Shown piece by piece: positions 24,801 to 39,040 of a stretch of DNA of 64,000 nt. Position 1 is the first letter of the stretch; the number at the start of each line of letters is the position of its first letter. This DNA is from Vigna angularis. Lineage: Eukaryota; Streptophyta; Magnoliopsida; Fabales; Fabaceae. The position numbers and the translations under genes are program-made. The notes beneath the pieces were generated by a model. That model ran no database searches. It worked only from the letters and a program-made list of their open reading frames with translations, and was not told where the DNA came from. The DNA lies in the NCBI RefSeq assembly GCF_016808095.1, contig NC_068974.1, positions 18,414,001 to 18,478,000 of the forward strand, given 5' to 3'.

Positions 24801-27800
24801 TTTTTGGCTTTGATGGTTGGAATGCACTTTTTATGTCACCAAAATGCTCCTGTAAAAATATTGGTGCAAGAAATTTTTCATTTTGGTTTGTTTTGGAGCT
24901 AGCCAAGTTTGGTGGTGAAAGTTGGCTAAGTTGTTGCTTGATTCCAAGTTTTGAGAAATTTTCAAAGCCTTGGTTTTTTGGGTTTGATGGTTGGACTGCA
25001 ATATTTATGACATCAAAACGCTGCTGTAAAAATCTTGTTGCAAGAATTTTTTCATTTTGTTTGGTTTTTAAGCTAGCCAAGTCTGGTCGTGAAAGTTGGC
25101 TAAGTTGGTGCATGGTGCCAAGTTTTGGGAAATTTTCAAAGTCTTGGTTTTTTTGGTTTGATGGTTGGAATGCACTATTTGTGTCACCAAAAGACTCCTG
25201 TAAAAATATTGGTGCAAATAATTTTTCATTTTGGTTGGTTTTGTAGCTAGCCCACATTCGTGGTGAAAATTGGCTAAGTTTGTGCATGGTGCCAAGTTTT
25301 GGGAATTTATCAAAGTCTTGGTTTTTTTGCTTTGTTGGTTGGAATGCACTATATATGTCACCAAAAGGTTCTTGTAAAAATACTGGTGCAAATAATTTTT
25401 CATTTTGGTTGGTTTTGAAGCTAGCCCACATTGGTGGTGAAAGTTGGCTAAATTGGTGCTTAGTGCCAAGTTTTGAGAATTTTTCAAAGTCTTATTTTTT
25501 TGGGTTTAATGATTGGAATGCAGTATTTATGTCACCAAAAGGATTCTGTAAAAATATTGTTGCAATAAATTTTTCATTTTGGTTGGTTTTGGAGCTAGCC
25601 AAGATTGATGGTGAAAGTTGGGTAAGTTGGTGCTTGGTGCTAAGTTTTGGGAAATTTTCAAAGCCTGTGTTTTTTGGGTTTGATGGTTGGAATGCACTAC
25701 TTACATCACCAAAAGGCTACGTTGAAAATCCCGGTGCAAATAATTTTTCATTTTGGTTGGTTTTGAAGCTAGCCCACAATTGTGGTGAAAGTTGGCTAAG
25801 TTTGTGCTTGGTGCCAAATTTTGGGAATTTTTCAAAGTCTTTGTTTTTTGGGTTTAATGATTGGAATGCAGTATTTATGTCACCAAAAGGATCCTGTAAA
25901 AATATTGTTGCAATAAATTTTTCATTTTGGTTGGTTTTGGAGCTAGCCAAGCTTGGTGGTGAAAGTTGGGTAAGTTGGTGCTTGGTGCTAAGTTTTGGGA
26001 AATTTTCAAAGCCTGTGTTTTTTGGGTTTGATGGTTGGAATGCACTATTTACATCACCAAAAGGCTACGTTGAAAATATCGGTGCAAATAATTTTTCATT
26101 TTAGTTGGTTATGAAGCTAGCCCACATTGGTGGTGAAAGTTGGCTAAGTTTGTGCTTGGTGCCAAGTTTTCGGAAATTTTCAAAGTCTTTCTTTTTTTGG
26201 TTTGATGATTCGAAAGCACTATTTATGTCACCAAAAGGCTGCTGTAAAAATGTTAGTTTCATGAAATTTTTCATATTTGTTGGCTTTGTAGCTAGCCAAG
26301 TTTGGTTGTGAAAGTTGGCTAAGTTGGTGCATGGTGCCAAGTTTTGGGAAACATTCAAAGTCTTGGTTTTTTGGGTTTGATGGTTGGAATACACTTTTTA
26401 TGTCACCAAAATGCTCCTGTAAAATTATTGGTGCAAGAAATTTTTCATTTTGGTTGGTTTTAGAGCTAGCCGAGTTTGGTGGCGAAAGTTGGCTAAGTTG
26501 GTGCACGGTGCCAAGTGTTGGGAAAATTTCAAAGTCTTGGTTTTTTTGGCTTGATGATTGGAATGCACTATTTATGTCACCAAAAGGATGCTGTAAAAAT
26601 GTTGGTTTCAAGAGGTTTTTCATTTTGGTTGGTTTTGGAGCTAGCCATGTTTGGTGGTGAAAGTTGGCTAATTTGGTGCTTGGTGCCAAGTTTTGAGAAT
26701 TGTTCAAAGTCTTGGTTTTTTGGGTTTGATGATTGGAATGCAGTATTTATGTCACCAAAAGGCTCCTGTAAAAATATCGGTTCAAGAAATTTTTCGATTT
26801 TTTGGGTTTTGGAGCTAGCCAAGTTTGGTGGTGAAAGTTGGGTAAGTTGGTGCTTGGTGCTAAGTGTTGGGAAATTTTCAAAGCCTGTGTTTTTTGGGTT
26901 TGATGGTTGAAATGCGCTACTTACATCACCAAAAGGCTACGTTGAAAATCTCGGTGCAAATAATTTTTCATTTTGGTTGGTTTTGAAGCTAGCCCACATT
27001 GGTGGTGAAAGTTGGCTAAGTTTGTGCTTGGTGCCAAGTTTTGGGAATTTTTCAAATTCTTGGTTTTTTTGGTTTGATGATTGGAATGCACTATTTACTT
27101 CACCAGAAGGCTGCTATAAAAATGTTGGTTTCAAGAGGTTTTTCATTCTGGTTGGTTTTGTAGCTAGCCAAGTTTGGTGGTGAAAGTTGGCTAAGTTGGT
27201 GCTTGGTGCCATCTTTTGGTAAATTTTCAATGTCTAGGTTTTTTGGCTTTGATGGTTGGAATGCACTTTTTATGTCACCAAAATGCTCCTGTAAAAATAT
27301 TGGTGCAAGAAATTTTTCATTTTGGTTTGTTTTGGAGCTAGCCAAGTTTGGTGGTGAAAGTTGGCTAAGTTGGTGCTTGATTCCAAGTTTTGAGAAATTT
27401 TCAAAGCCTTGGTTTTTTGGGTTTGATGGTTGGACTGCAATATTTATGACATCAAAACGCTGCTGTAAAAATCTTGTTGCAAGAATTTTTTCATTTTGTT
27501 TGGTTTTTAAGCTAGCCAAGTCTGGTCGTGAAAGTTGGCTAAGTTGGTGCATGGTGCCAAGTTTTGGGAAATTTTCAAAGTCTTGGTTTTTTTGGTTTGA
27601 TGGTTGGAATGCACTATTTGTGTCACCAAAAGACTCCTGTAAAAATATTGGTGCAAATAATTTTTCATTTTGGTTGGTTTTGTAGCTAGCCCACATTCGT
27701 GGTGAAAATTGGCTAAGTTTGTGCATGGTGCCAAGTTTTGGGAATTTATCAAAGTCTTGGTTTTTTTGCTTTGTTGGTTGGAATGCACTATATATGTCAC

Positions 27801-30800
27801 CAAAAGGTTCTTGTAAAAATACTGGTGCAAATAATTTTTCATTTTGGTTGGTTTTGAAGCTAGCCCACATTGGTGGTGAAAGTTGGCTAAATTGGTGCTT
27901 AGTGCCAAGTTTTGAGAATTTTTCAAAGTCTTATTTTTTTGGGTTTAATGATTGGAATGCAGTATTTATGTCACCAAAAGGATTCTGTAAAAATATTGTT
28001 GCAATAAATTTTTCATTTTGGTTGGTTTTGGAGCTAGCCAAGATTGATGGTGAAAGTTGGGTAAGTTGGTGCTTGGTGCTAAGTTTTGGGAAATTTTCAA
28101 AGCCTGTGTTTTTTGGGTTTGATGGTTGGAATGCACTACTTACATCACCAAAAGGCTACGTTGAAAATCCCGGTGCAAATAATTTTTCATTTTGGTTGGT
28201 TTTGAAGCTAGCCCACAATTGTGGTGAAAGTTGGCTAAGTTTGTGCTTGGTGCCAAATTTTGGGAATTTTTCAAAGTCTTTGTTTTTTGGGTTTAATGAT
28301 TGGAATGCAGTATTTATGTCACCAAAAGGATCCTGTAAAAATATTGTTGCAATAAATTTTTCATTTTGGTTGGTTTTGGAGCTAGCCAAGCTTGGTGGTG
28401 AAAGTTGGGTAAGTTGGTGCTTGGTGCTAAGTTTTGGGAAATTTTCAAAGCCTGTGTTTTTTGGGTTTGATGGTTGGAATGCACTATTTACATCACCAAA
28501 AGGCTACGTTGAAAATATCGGTGCAAATAATTTTTCATTTTAGTTGGTTATGAAGCTAGCCCACATTGGTGGTGAAAGTTGGCTAAGTTTGTGCTTGGTG
28601 CCAAGTTTTCGGAAATTTTCAAAGTCTTTCTTTTTTTGGTTTGATGATTCGAATGCACTATTTATGTCACCAAAAGGCTGCTGTAAAAATGTTAGTTTCA
28701 TGAAATTTTTCATATTTGTTGGCTTTGTAGCTAGCCAAGTTTGGTTGTGAAAGTTGGCTAAGTTGGTGCATGGTGCCAAGTTTTGGGAAACATTCAAAGT
28801 CTTGGTTTTTTGGGTTTGATGGTTGGAATACACTTTTTATGTCACCAAAATGCTCCTGTAAAATTATTGGTGCAAGAAATTTTTCATTTTGGTTGGTTTT
28901 GGAGCTAGCCGAGTTTGGTGGCGAAAGTTGGCTAAGTTGGTGCACGGTGCCAAGTGTTGGGAAAATTTCAAAGTCTTGGTTTTTTTGGCTTGATGATTGG
29001 AATGCACTATTTATGTCACCAAAAGGATGCTGTAAAAATGTTGGTTTCAAGAGGTTTTTCATTTTGGTTGGTTTTGGAGCTAGCCAAGTTTGGTGGTGAA
29101 AGTTGGCTAATTTGGTGCTTGGTGCCAAGTTTTGAGAATTGTTCAAAGTCTTGGTTTTTTGGGTTTGATGATTGGAATGCAGTATTTATGTCACCAAAAG
29201 GCTCCTGTAAAAATATCGGTTCAAGAAATTTTTCGATTTTTTGGGTTTTGGAGCTAGCCAAGTTTGGTGGTTAAAGTTGGGTAAGTTGGTGCTTGGGGCT
29301 AAGTGTTGGGAAATTTTCAAAGCCTGTGTTTTTTGGGTTTGATGGTTGAAATGCGCTACTTACATCACCAAAAGGCTACGTTGAAAATCTCGGTGCAAAT
29401 AATTTTTCATTTTGGTTGGTTTTGAAGCTAGCCCACATTGGTGGTGAAAGTTGGCTAAGTTTGTGCTTGGTGCCAAGTTTTGGGAATTTTTCAAATTCTT
29501 GGTTATTTTGGTTTGATGATTGGAATGCACTATTTACTTCACCAGAAGGCTGCTATAAAAATGTTGGTTTCAAGAGGTTTTTCATTCTGGTTGGTTTTGT
29601 AGCTAGCCAAGTTTGGTGGTGAAAGTTGGCTAAGTTGGTGCTTGGTGCCATCTTTTGGTAAATTTTCAATGTCTAGGTTTTTTGGCTTTGATGGTTGGAA
29701 TGCACTTTTTATGTCACCAAATTGCTCCTGTAAAAATATTGGTGCAAGAAATTTTTCATTTTGGTTTGTTTTGGAGCTAGCCAAGTTTGGTGGTGAAAGT
29801 TGGCTAAGTTGGTGCTTGATTCCAAGTTTTGAGAAATTTTCAAAGCCTTGGTTTTTTGGGTTTGATGGTTGGACTGCAATATTTATGACATCAAAACGCT
29901 GCTGTAAAAATCTTGTTGCAAGAATTTTTTCATTTTGTTTGGTTTTTAAGCTAGCCAAGTCTGGTCGTGAAAGTTGGCTAAGTTGGTGCATGGTGCCAAG
30001 TTTTGGGAAATTTTCAAAGTCTTGGTTTTTTTGGTTTGATGGTTGGAATGCACTATTTGTGTCACCAAAAGACTCCTGTAAAAATATTGGTGCAAATAAT
30101 TTTTCATTTTGGTTGGTTTTGTAGCTAGCCCACATTCGTGGTGAAAATTGGCTAAGTTTGTGCATGGTGCCAAGTTTTGGGAATTTATCAAAGTCTTGGT
30201 TTTTTTGCTTTGTTGGTTGGAATGCACTATATATGTCACCAAAAGGTTCTTGTAAAAATACTGGTGCAAATAATTTTTCATTTTGGTTGGTTTTGAAGCT
30301 AGCCCACATTGGTGGTGAAAGTTGGCTAAATTGGTGCTTAGTGCCAAGTTTTGAGAATTTTTCAAAGTCTTATTTTTTTGGGTTTAATGATTGGAATGCA
30401 GTATTTATGTCACCAAAAGGATTCTGTAAAAATATTGTTGCAATAAATTTTTCATTTTGGTTGGTTTTGGAGCTAGCCAAGATTGATGGTGAAAGTTGGG
30501 TAAGTTGGTGCTTGGTGCTAAGTTTTGGGAAATTTTCAAAGCCTGTGTTTTTTGGGTTTGATGGTTGGAATGCACTACTTACATCACCAAAAGGCTACGT
30601 TGAAAATCCCGGTGCAAATAATTTTTCATTTTGGTTGGTTTTGAAGCTAGCCCACAATTGTGGTGAAAGTTGGCTAAGTTTGTGCTTGGTGCCAAATTTT
30701 GGGAATTTTTCAAAGTCTTTGTTTTTTGGGTTTAATGATTGGAATGCAGTATTTATGTCACCAAAAGGATCCTGTAAAAATATTGTTGCAATAAATTTTT

Positions 30801-33800
30801 CATTTTGGTTGGTTTTGGAGCTAGCCAAGCTTGGTGGTGAAAGTTGGGTAAGTTGGTGCTTGGTGCTAAGTTTTGGGAAATTTTCAAAGCCTGTGTTTTT
30901 TGGGTTTGATGGTTGGAATGCACTATTTACATCACCAAAAGGCTACGTTGAAAATATCGGTGCAAATAATTTTTCATTTTAGTTGGTTATGAAGCTAGCC
31001 CACATTGGTGGTGAAAGTTGGCTAAGTTTGTGCTTGGTGCCAAGTTTTCGGAAATTTTCAAAGTCTTTCTTTTTTTGGTTTGATGATTCGAATGCACTAT
31101 TTATGTCACCAAAAGGCTGCTGTAAAAATGTTAGTTTCATGAAATTTTTCATATTTGTTGGCTTTGTAGCTAGCCATGTTTGGTTGTGAAAGTTGGCTAA
31201 GTTGGTGCATGGTGCCAAGTTTTGGGAAACATTCAAAGTCTTGGTTTTTTGGGTTTGATGGTTGGAATACACTTTTTATGTCACCAAAATGCTCCTGTAA
31301 AATTATTGGTGCAAGAAATTTTTCATTTTGGTTGGTTTTGGAGCTAGCCGAGTTTGGTGGCGAAAGTTGGCTAAGTTGGTGCACGGTGCCAAGTGTTGGG
31401 AAAATTTCAAAGTCTTGGTTTTTTTGGCTTGATGATTGGAATGCACTATTTATGTCACCAAAAGGATGCTGTAAAAATGTTGGTTTCAAGAGGTTTTTCA
31501 TTTTGGTTGGTTTTGGAGCTAGCCATGTTTGGTGGTGAAAGTTGGCTAATTTGGTGCTTGGTGCCAAGTTTTGAGAATTGTTCAAAGTCTTGGTTTTTTG
31601 GGTTTGATGATTGGAATGCAGTATTTATGTCACCAAAAGGCTCCTGTAAAAATATCGGTTCAAGAAATTTTTCGATTTTTTGGGTTTTGGAGCTAGCCAA
31701 GTTTGGTGGTGAAAGTTGGGTAAGTTGGTGCTTGGTGCTAAGTGTTGGGAAATTTTCAAAGCCTGTGTTTTTTGGGTTTGATGGTTGAAATGCGCTACTT
31801 ACATCACCAAAAGGCTACGTTGAAAATCTCGGTGCAAATAATTTTTCATTTTAGTTGGTTTTGAAGCTAGCCCACATTGGTGGTGAAAGTTGGCTAAGTT
31901 TGTGCTTGGTGCCAAGTTTTGGGAATTTTTCAAATTCTTGGTTTTTTTGGTTTGATGATTGGAATGCACTATTTACTTCACCAGAAGGCTGCTATAAAAA
32001 TGTTGGTTTCAAGAGGTTTTTCATTCTGGTTGGTTTTGTAGCTAGCCAAGTTTGGTGGTGAAAGTTGGCTAAGTTGGTGCTTGGTGCCATCTTTTGGTAA
32101 ATTTTCAATGTCTAGGTTTTTTGGCTTTGATGGTTGGAATGCACTTTTTATGTCACCAAAATGCTCCTGTAAAAATATTGGTGCAAGAAATTTTTCATTT
32201 TGGTTTGTTTTGGAGCTAGCCAAGTTTGGTGGTGAAAGTTGGCTAAGTTGTTGCTTGATTCCAAGTTTTGAGAAATTTTCAAAGCCTTGGTTTTTTGGGT
32301 TTGATGGTTGGACTGCAATATTTATGACATCAAAACGCTGCTGTAAAAATCTTGTTGCAAGAATTTTTTCATTTTGTTTGGTTTTTAAGCTAGCCAAGTC
32401 TGGTCGTGAAAGTTGGCTAAGTTGGTGCATGGTGCCAAGTTTTGGGAAATTTTCAAAGTCTTGGTTTTTTTGGTTTGATGGTTGGAATGCACTATTTGTG
32501 TCACCAAAAGACTCCTGTAAAAATATTGGTGCAAATAATTTTTCATTTTGGTTGGTTTTGTAGCTAGCCCACATTCGTGGTGAAAATTGGCTAAGTTTGT
32601 GCATGGTGCCAAGTTTTGGGAATTTATCAAAGTCTTGGTTTTTTTGCTTTGTTGGTTGGAATGCACTATATATGTCACCAAAAGGTTCTTGTAAAAATAC
32701 TGGTGCAAATAATTTTTCATTTTGGTTGGTTTTGAAGCTAGCCCACATTGGTGGTGAAAGTTGGCTAAATTGGTGCTTAGTGCCAAGTTTTGAGAATTTT
32801 TCAAAGTCTTATTTTTTTGGGTTTAATGATTGGAATGCAGTATTTATGTCACCAAAAGGATTCTGTAAAAATATTGTTGCAATAAATTTTTCATTTTGGT
32901 TGGTTTTGGAGCTAGCCAAGATTGATGGTGAAAGTTGGGTAAGTTGGTGCTTGGTGCTAAGTTTTGGGAAATTTTCAAAGCCTGTGTTTTTTGGGTTTGA
33001 TGGTTGGAATGCACTACTTACATCACCAAAAGGCTACGTTGAAAATCCCGGTGCAAATAATTTTTCATTTTGGTTGGTTTTGAAGCTAGCCCACAATTGT
33101 GGTGAAAGTTGGCTAAGTTTGTGCTTGGTGCCAAATTTTGGGAATTTTTCAAAGTCTTTGTTTTTTGGGTTTAATGATTGGAATGCAGTATTTATGTCAC
33201 CAAAAGGATCCTGTAAAAATATTGTTGCAATAAATTTTTCATTTTGGTTGGTTTTGGAGCTAGCCAAGCTTGGTGGTGAAAGTTGGGTAAGTTGGTGCTT
33301 GGTGCTAAGTTTTGGGAAATTTTCAAAGCCTGTGTTTTTTGGGTTTGATGGTTGGAATGCACTATTTACATCACCAAAAGGCTACGTTGAAAATATCGGT
33401 GCAAATAATTTTTCATTTTAGTTGGTTATGAAGCTAGCCCACATTGGTGGTGAAAGTTGGCTAAGTTTGTGCTTGGTGCCAAGTTTTCGGAAATTTTCAA
33501 AGTCTTTCTTTTTTTGGTTTGATGATTCGAAAGCACTATTTATGTCACCAAAAGGCTGCTGTAAAAATGTTAGTTTCATGAAATTTTTCATATTTGTTGG
33601 CTTTGTAGCTAGCCAAGTTTGGTTGTGAAAGTTGGCTAAGTTGGTGCATGGTGCCAAGTTTTGGGAAACATTCAAAGTCTTGGTTTTTTGGGTTTGATGG
33701 TTGGAATACACTTTTTATGTCACCAAAATGCTCCTGTAAAATTATTGGTGCAAGAAATTTTTCATTTTGGTTGGTTTTGGAGCTAGCCGAGTTTGGTGGC

Positions 33801-36800
33801 GAAAGTTGGCTAAGTTGGTGCACGGTGCCAAGTGTTGGGAAAATTTCAAAGTCTTGGTTTTTTTGGCTTGATGATTGGAATGCACTATTTATGTCACCAA
33901 AAGGATGCTGTAAAAATGTTGGTTTCAAGAGGTTTTTCATTTTGGTTGGTTTTGGAGCTAGCCAAGTTTGGTGGTGAAAGTTGGCTAATTTGGTGCTTGG
34001 TGCCAAGTTTTGAGAATTGTTCAAAGTCTTGGTTTTTTGGGTTTGATGATTGGAATGCAGTATTTATGTCACCAAAAGGCTCCTGTAAAAATATCGGTTC
34101 AAGAAATTTTTCGATTTTTTGGGTTTTGGAGCTAGCCAAGTTTGGTGGTTAAAGTTGGGTAAGTTGGTGCTTGGGGCTAAGTGTTGGGAAATTTTCAAAG
34201 CCTGTGTTTTTTGGGTTTGATGGTTGAAATGCGCTACTTACATCACCAAAAGGCTACGTTGAAAATCTCGGTGCAAATAATTTTTCATTTTGGTTGGTTT
34301 TGAAGCTAGCCCACATTGGTGGTGAAAGTTGGCTAAGTTTGTGCTTGGTGCCAAGTTTTGGGAATTTTTCAAATTCTTGGTTATTTTGGTTTGATGATTG
34401 GAATGCACTATTTACTTCACCAGAAGGCTGCTATAAAAATGTTGGTTTCAAGAGGTTTTTCATTCTGGTTGGTTTTGTAGCTAGCCAAGTTTGGTGGTGA
34501 AAGTTGGCTAAGTTGGTGCTTGGTGCCATCTTTTGGTAAATTTTCAATGTCTAGGTTTTTTGGCTTTGATGGTTGGAATGCACTTTTTATGTCACCAAAT
34601 TGCTCCTGTAAAAATATTGGTGCAAGAAATTTTTCATTTTGGTTTGTTTTGGAGCTAGCCAAGTTTGGTGGTGAAAGTTGGCTAAGTTGGTGCTTGATTC
34701 CAAGTTTTGAGAAATTTTCAAAGCCTTGGTTTTTTGGGTTTGATGGTTGGACTGCAATATTTATGACATCAAAACGCTGCTGTAAAAATCTTGTTGCAAG
34801 AATTTTTTCATTTTGTTTGGTTTTTAAGCTAGCCAAGTCTGGTCGTGAAAGTTGGCTAAGTTGGTGCATGGTGCCAAGTTTTGGGAAATTTTCAAAGTCT
34901 TGGTTTTTTTGGTTTGATGGTTGGAATGCACTATTTGTGTCACCAAAAGACTCCTGTAAAAATATTGGTGCAAATAATTTTTCATTTTGGTTGGTTTTGT
35001 AGCTAGCCCACATTCGTGGTGAAAATTGGCTAAGTTTGTGCATGGTGCCAAGTTTTGGGAATTTATCAAAGTCTTGGTTTTTTTGCTTTGTTGGTTGGAA
35101 TGCACTATATATGTCACCAAAAGGTTCTTGTAAAAATACTGGTGCAAATAATTTTTCATTTTGGTTGGTTTTGAAGCTAGCCCACATTGGTGGTGAAAGT
35201 TGGCTAAATTGGTGCTTAGTGCCAAGTTTTGAGAATTTTTCAAAGTCTTATTTTTTTGGGTTTAATGATTGGAATGCAGTATTTATGTCACCAAAAGGAT
35301 TCTGTAAAAATATTGTTGCAATAAATTTTTCATTTTGGTTGGTTTTGGAGCTAGCCAAGATTGATGGTGAAAGTTGGGTAAGTTGGTGCTTGGTGCTAAG
35401 TTTTGGGAAATTTTCAAAGCCTGTGTTTTTTGGGTTTGATGGTTGGAATGCACTACTTACATCACCAAAAGGCTACGTTGAAAATCCCGGTGCAAATAAT
35501 TTTTCATTTTGGTTGGTTTTGAAGCTAGCCCACAATTGTGGTGAAAGTTGGCTAAGTTTGTGCTTGGTGCCAAATTTTGGGAATTTTTCAAAGTCTTTGT
35601 TTTTTGGGTTTAATGATTGGAATGCAGTATTTATGTCACCAAAAGGATCCTGTAAAAATATTGTTGCAATAAATTTTTCATTTTGGTTGGTTTTGGAGCT
35701 AGCCAAGCTTGGTGGTGAAAGTTGGGTAAGTTGGTGCTTGGTGCTAAGTTTTGGGAAATTTTCAAAGCCTGTGTTTTTTGGGTTTGATGGTTGGAATGCA
35801 CTATTTACATCACCAAAAGGCTACGTTGAAAATATCGGTGCAAATAATTTTTCATTTTAGTTGGTTATGAAGCTAGCCCACATTGGTGGTGAAAGTTGGC
35901 TAAGTTTGTGCTTGGTGCCAAGTTTTCGGAAATTTTCAAAGTCTTTCTTTTTTTGGTTTGATGATTCGAATGCACTATTTATGTCACCAAAAGGCTGCTG
36001 TAAAAATGTTAGTTTCATGAAATTTTTCATATTTGTTGGCTTTGTAGCTAGCCAAGTTTGGTTGTGAAAGTTGGCTAAGTTGGTGCATGGTGCCAAGTTT
36101 TGGGAAACATTCAAAGTCTTGGTTTTTTGGGTTTGATGGTTGGAATACACTTTTTATGTCACCAAAATGCTCCTGTAAAATTATTGGTGCAAGAAATTTT
36201 TCATTTTGGTTGGTTTTGGAGCTAGCCGAGTTTGGTGGCGAAAGTTGGCTAAGTTGGTGCACGGTGCCAAGTGTTGGGAAAATTTCAAAGTCTTGGTTTT
36301 TTTGGCTTGATGATTGGAATGCACTATTTATGTCACCAAAAGGATGCTGTAAAAATGTTTGTTTCAAGAGGTTTTTCATTTTGGTTGGTTTTGGAGCTAG
36401 CCAAGTTTGGTGGTGAAAGTTGGCTAATTTGGTGCTTGGTGCCAAGTTTTGAGAATTGTTCAAAGTCTTGGTTTTTTGGGTTTGATGATTGGAATGCAGT
36501 ATTTATGTCACCAAAAGGCTCCTGTAAAAATATCGGTTCAAGAAATTTTTCGATTTTTTGGGTTTTGGAGCTAGCCAAGTTTGGTGGTTAAAGTTGGGTA
36601 AGTTGGTGCTTGGTGCTAAGTGTTGGGAAATTTTCAAAGCCTGTGTTTTTTGGGTTTGATGGTTGAAATGCGCTACTTACATCACCAAAAGGCTACGTTG
36701 AAAATCTCGGTGCAAATAATTTTTCATTTTGGTTGGTTTTGAAGCTAGCCCACATTGGTGGTGAAAGTTGGCTAAGTTTGTGCTTGGTGCCAAGTTTTGG

Positions 36801-39040
36801 GAATTTTTCAAATTCTTGGTTATTTTGGTTTGATGATTGGAATGCACTATTTACTTCACCAGAAGGCTGCTATAAAAATGTTGGTTTCAAGAGGTTTTTC
36901 ATTCTGGTTGGTTTTGTAGCTAGCCAAGTTTGGTGGTGAAAGTTGGCTAAGTTGGTGCTTGGTGCCATCTTTTGGTAAATTTTCAATGTCTAGGTTTTTT
37001 GGCTTTGATGGTTGGAATGCACTTTTTATGTCACCAAATTGCTCCTGTAAAAATATTGGTGCAAGAAATTTTTCATTTTGGTTTGTTTTGGAGCTAGCCA
37101 AGTTTGGTGGTGAAAGTTGGCTAAGTTGGTGCTTGATTCCAAGTTTTGAGAAATTTTCAAAGCCTTGGTTTTTTGGGTTTGATGGTTGGACTGCAATATT
37201 TATGACATCAAAACGCTGCTGTAAAAATCTTGTTGCAAGAATTTTTTCATTTTGTTTGGTTTTTAAGCTAGCCAAGTCTGGTCGTGAAAGTTGGCTAAGT
37301 TGGTGCATGGTGCCAAGTTTTGGGAAATTTTCAAAGTCTTGGTTTTTTTGGTTTGATGGTTGGAATGCACTATTTGTGTCACCAAAAGACTCCTGTAAAA
37401 ATATTGGTGCAAATAATTTTTCATTTTGGTTGGTTTTGTAGCTAGCCCACATTCGTGGTGAAAATTGGCTAAGTTTGTGCATGGTGCCAAGTTTTGGGAA
37501 TTTATCAAAGTCTTGGTTTTTTTGCTTTGTTGGTTGGAATGCACTATATATGTCACCAAAAGGTTCTTGTAAAAATACTGGTGCAAATAATTTTTCATTT
37601 TGGTTGGTTTTGAAGCTAGCCCACATTGGTGGTGAAAGTTGGCTAAATTGGTGCTTAGTGCCAAGTTTTGAGAATTTTTCAAAGTCTTATTTTTTTGGGT
37701 TTAATGATTGGAATGCAGTATTTATGTCACCAAAAGGATTCTGTAAAAATATTGTTGCAATAAATTTTTCATTTTGGTTGGTTTTGGAGCTAGCCAAGAT
37801 TGATGGTGAAAGTTGGGTAAGTTGGTGCTTGGTGCTAAGTTTTGGGAAATTTTCAAAGCCTGTGTTTTTTGGGTTTGATGGTTGGAATGCACTACTTACA
37901 TCACCAAAAGGCTACGTTGAAAATCCCGGTGCAAATAATTTTTCATTTTGGTTGGTTTTGAAGCTAGCCCACAATTGTGGTGAAAGTTGGCTAAGTTTGT
38001 GCTTGGTGCCAAATTTTGGGAATTTTTCAAAGTCTTTGTTTTTTGGGTTTAATGATTGGAATGCAGTATTTATGTCACCAAAAGGATCCTGTAAAAATAT
38101 TGTTGCAATAAATTTTTCATTTTGGTTGGTTTTGGAGCTAGCCAAGCTTGGTGGTGAAAGTTGGGTAAGTTGGTGCTTGGTGCTAAGTTTTGGGAAATTT
38201 TCAAAGCCTGTGTTTTTTGGGTTTGATGGTTGGAATGCACTATTTACATCACCAAAAGGCTACGTTGAAAATATCGGTGCAAATAATTTTTCATTTTAGT
38301 TGGTTATGAAGCTAGCCCACATTGGTGGTGAAAGTTGGCTAAGTTTGTGCTTGGTGCCAAGTTTTCGGAAATTTTCAAAGTCTTTCTTTTTTTGGTTTGA
38401 TGATTCGAATGCACTATTTATGTCACCAAAAGGCTGCTGTAAAAATGTTAGTTTCATGAAATTTTTCATATTTGTTGGCTTTGTAGCTAGCCAAGTTTGG
38501 TTGTGAAAGTTGGCTAAGTTGGTGCATGGTGCCAAGTTTTGGGAAACATTCAAAGTCTTGGTTTTTTGGGTTTGATGGTTGGAATACACTTTTTATGTCA
38601 CCAAAATGCTCCTGTAAAATTATTGGTGCAAGAAATTTTTCATTTTGGTTGGTTTTGGAGCTAGCCGAGTTTGGTGGCGAAAGTTGGCTAAGTTGGTGCA
38701 CGGTGCCAAGTGTTGGGAAAATTTCAAAGTCTTGGTTTTTTTGGCTTGATGATTGGAATGCACTATTTATGTCACCAAAAGGATGCTGTAAAAATGTTGG
38801 TTTCAAGAGGTTTTTCATTTTGGTTGGTTTTGGAGCTAGCCAAGTTTGGTGGTGAAAGTTGGCTAATTTGGTGCTTGGTGCCAAGTTTTGAGAATTGTTC
38901 AAAGTCTTGGTTTTTTGGGTTTGATGATTGGAATGCAGTATTTATGTCACCAAAAGGCTCCTGTAAAAATATCGGTTCAAGAAATTTTTCGATTTTTTGG
39001 GTTTTGGAGCTAGCCAAGTTTGGTGGTGAAAGTTGGGTAA
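21887..39040 (+). repeat. higher-order repeat array: 7 copies of a 2,439-bp, 14-monomer unit
   Basis: Fourteen distinguishable ~174-bp monomers form a unit repeated at exactly 2,439-bp spacing. In the phase chosen here the units start at 21,887, 24,326, 26,765, 29,204, 31,643, 34,082 and 36,521, followed by about 80 bp of an eighth. Copies differ by only a handful of single-base changes, whereas monomers inside one unit are far more diverged. This is the classic signature of recent higher-order amplification. Shared variants show that copies were moved in multi-unit blocks (see findings). Every copy reproduces the same open frames (for example +274 and -256 codons). They are a by-product of the period. 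Confidence 0.95.
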
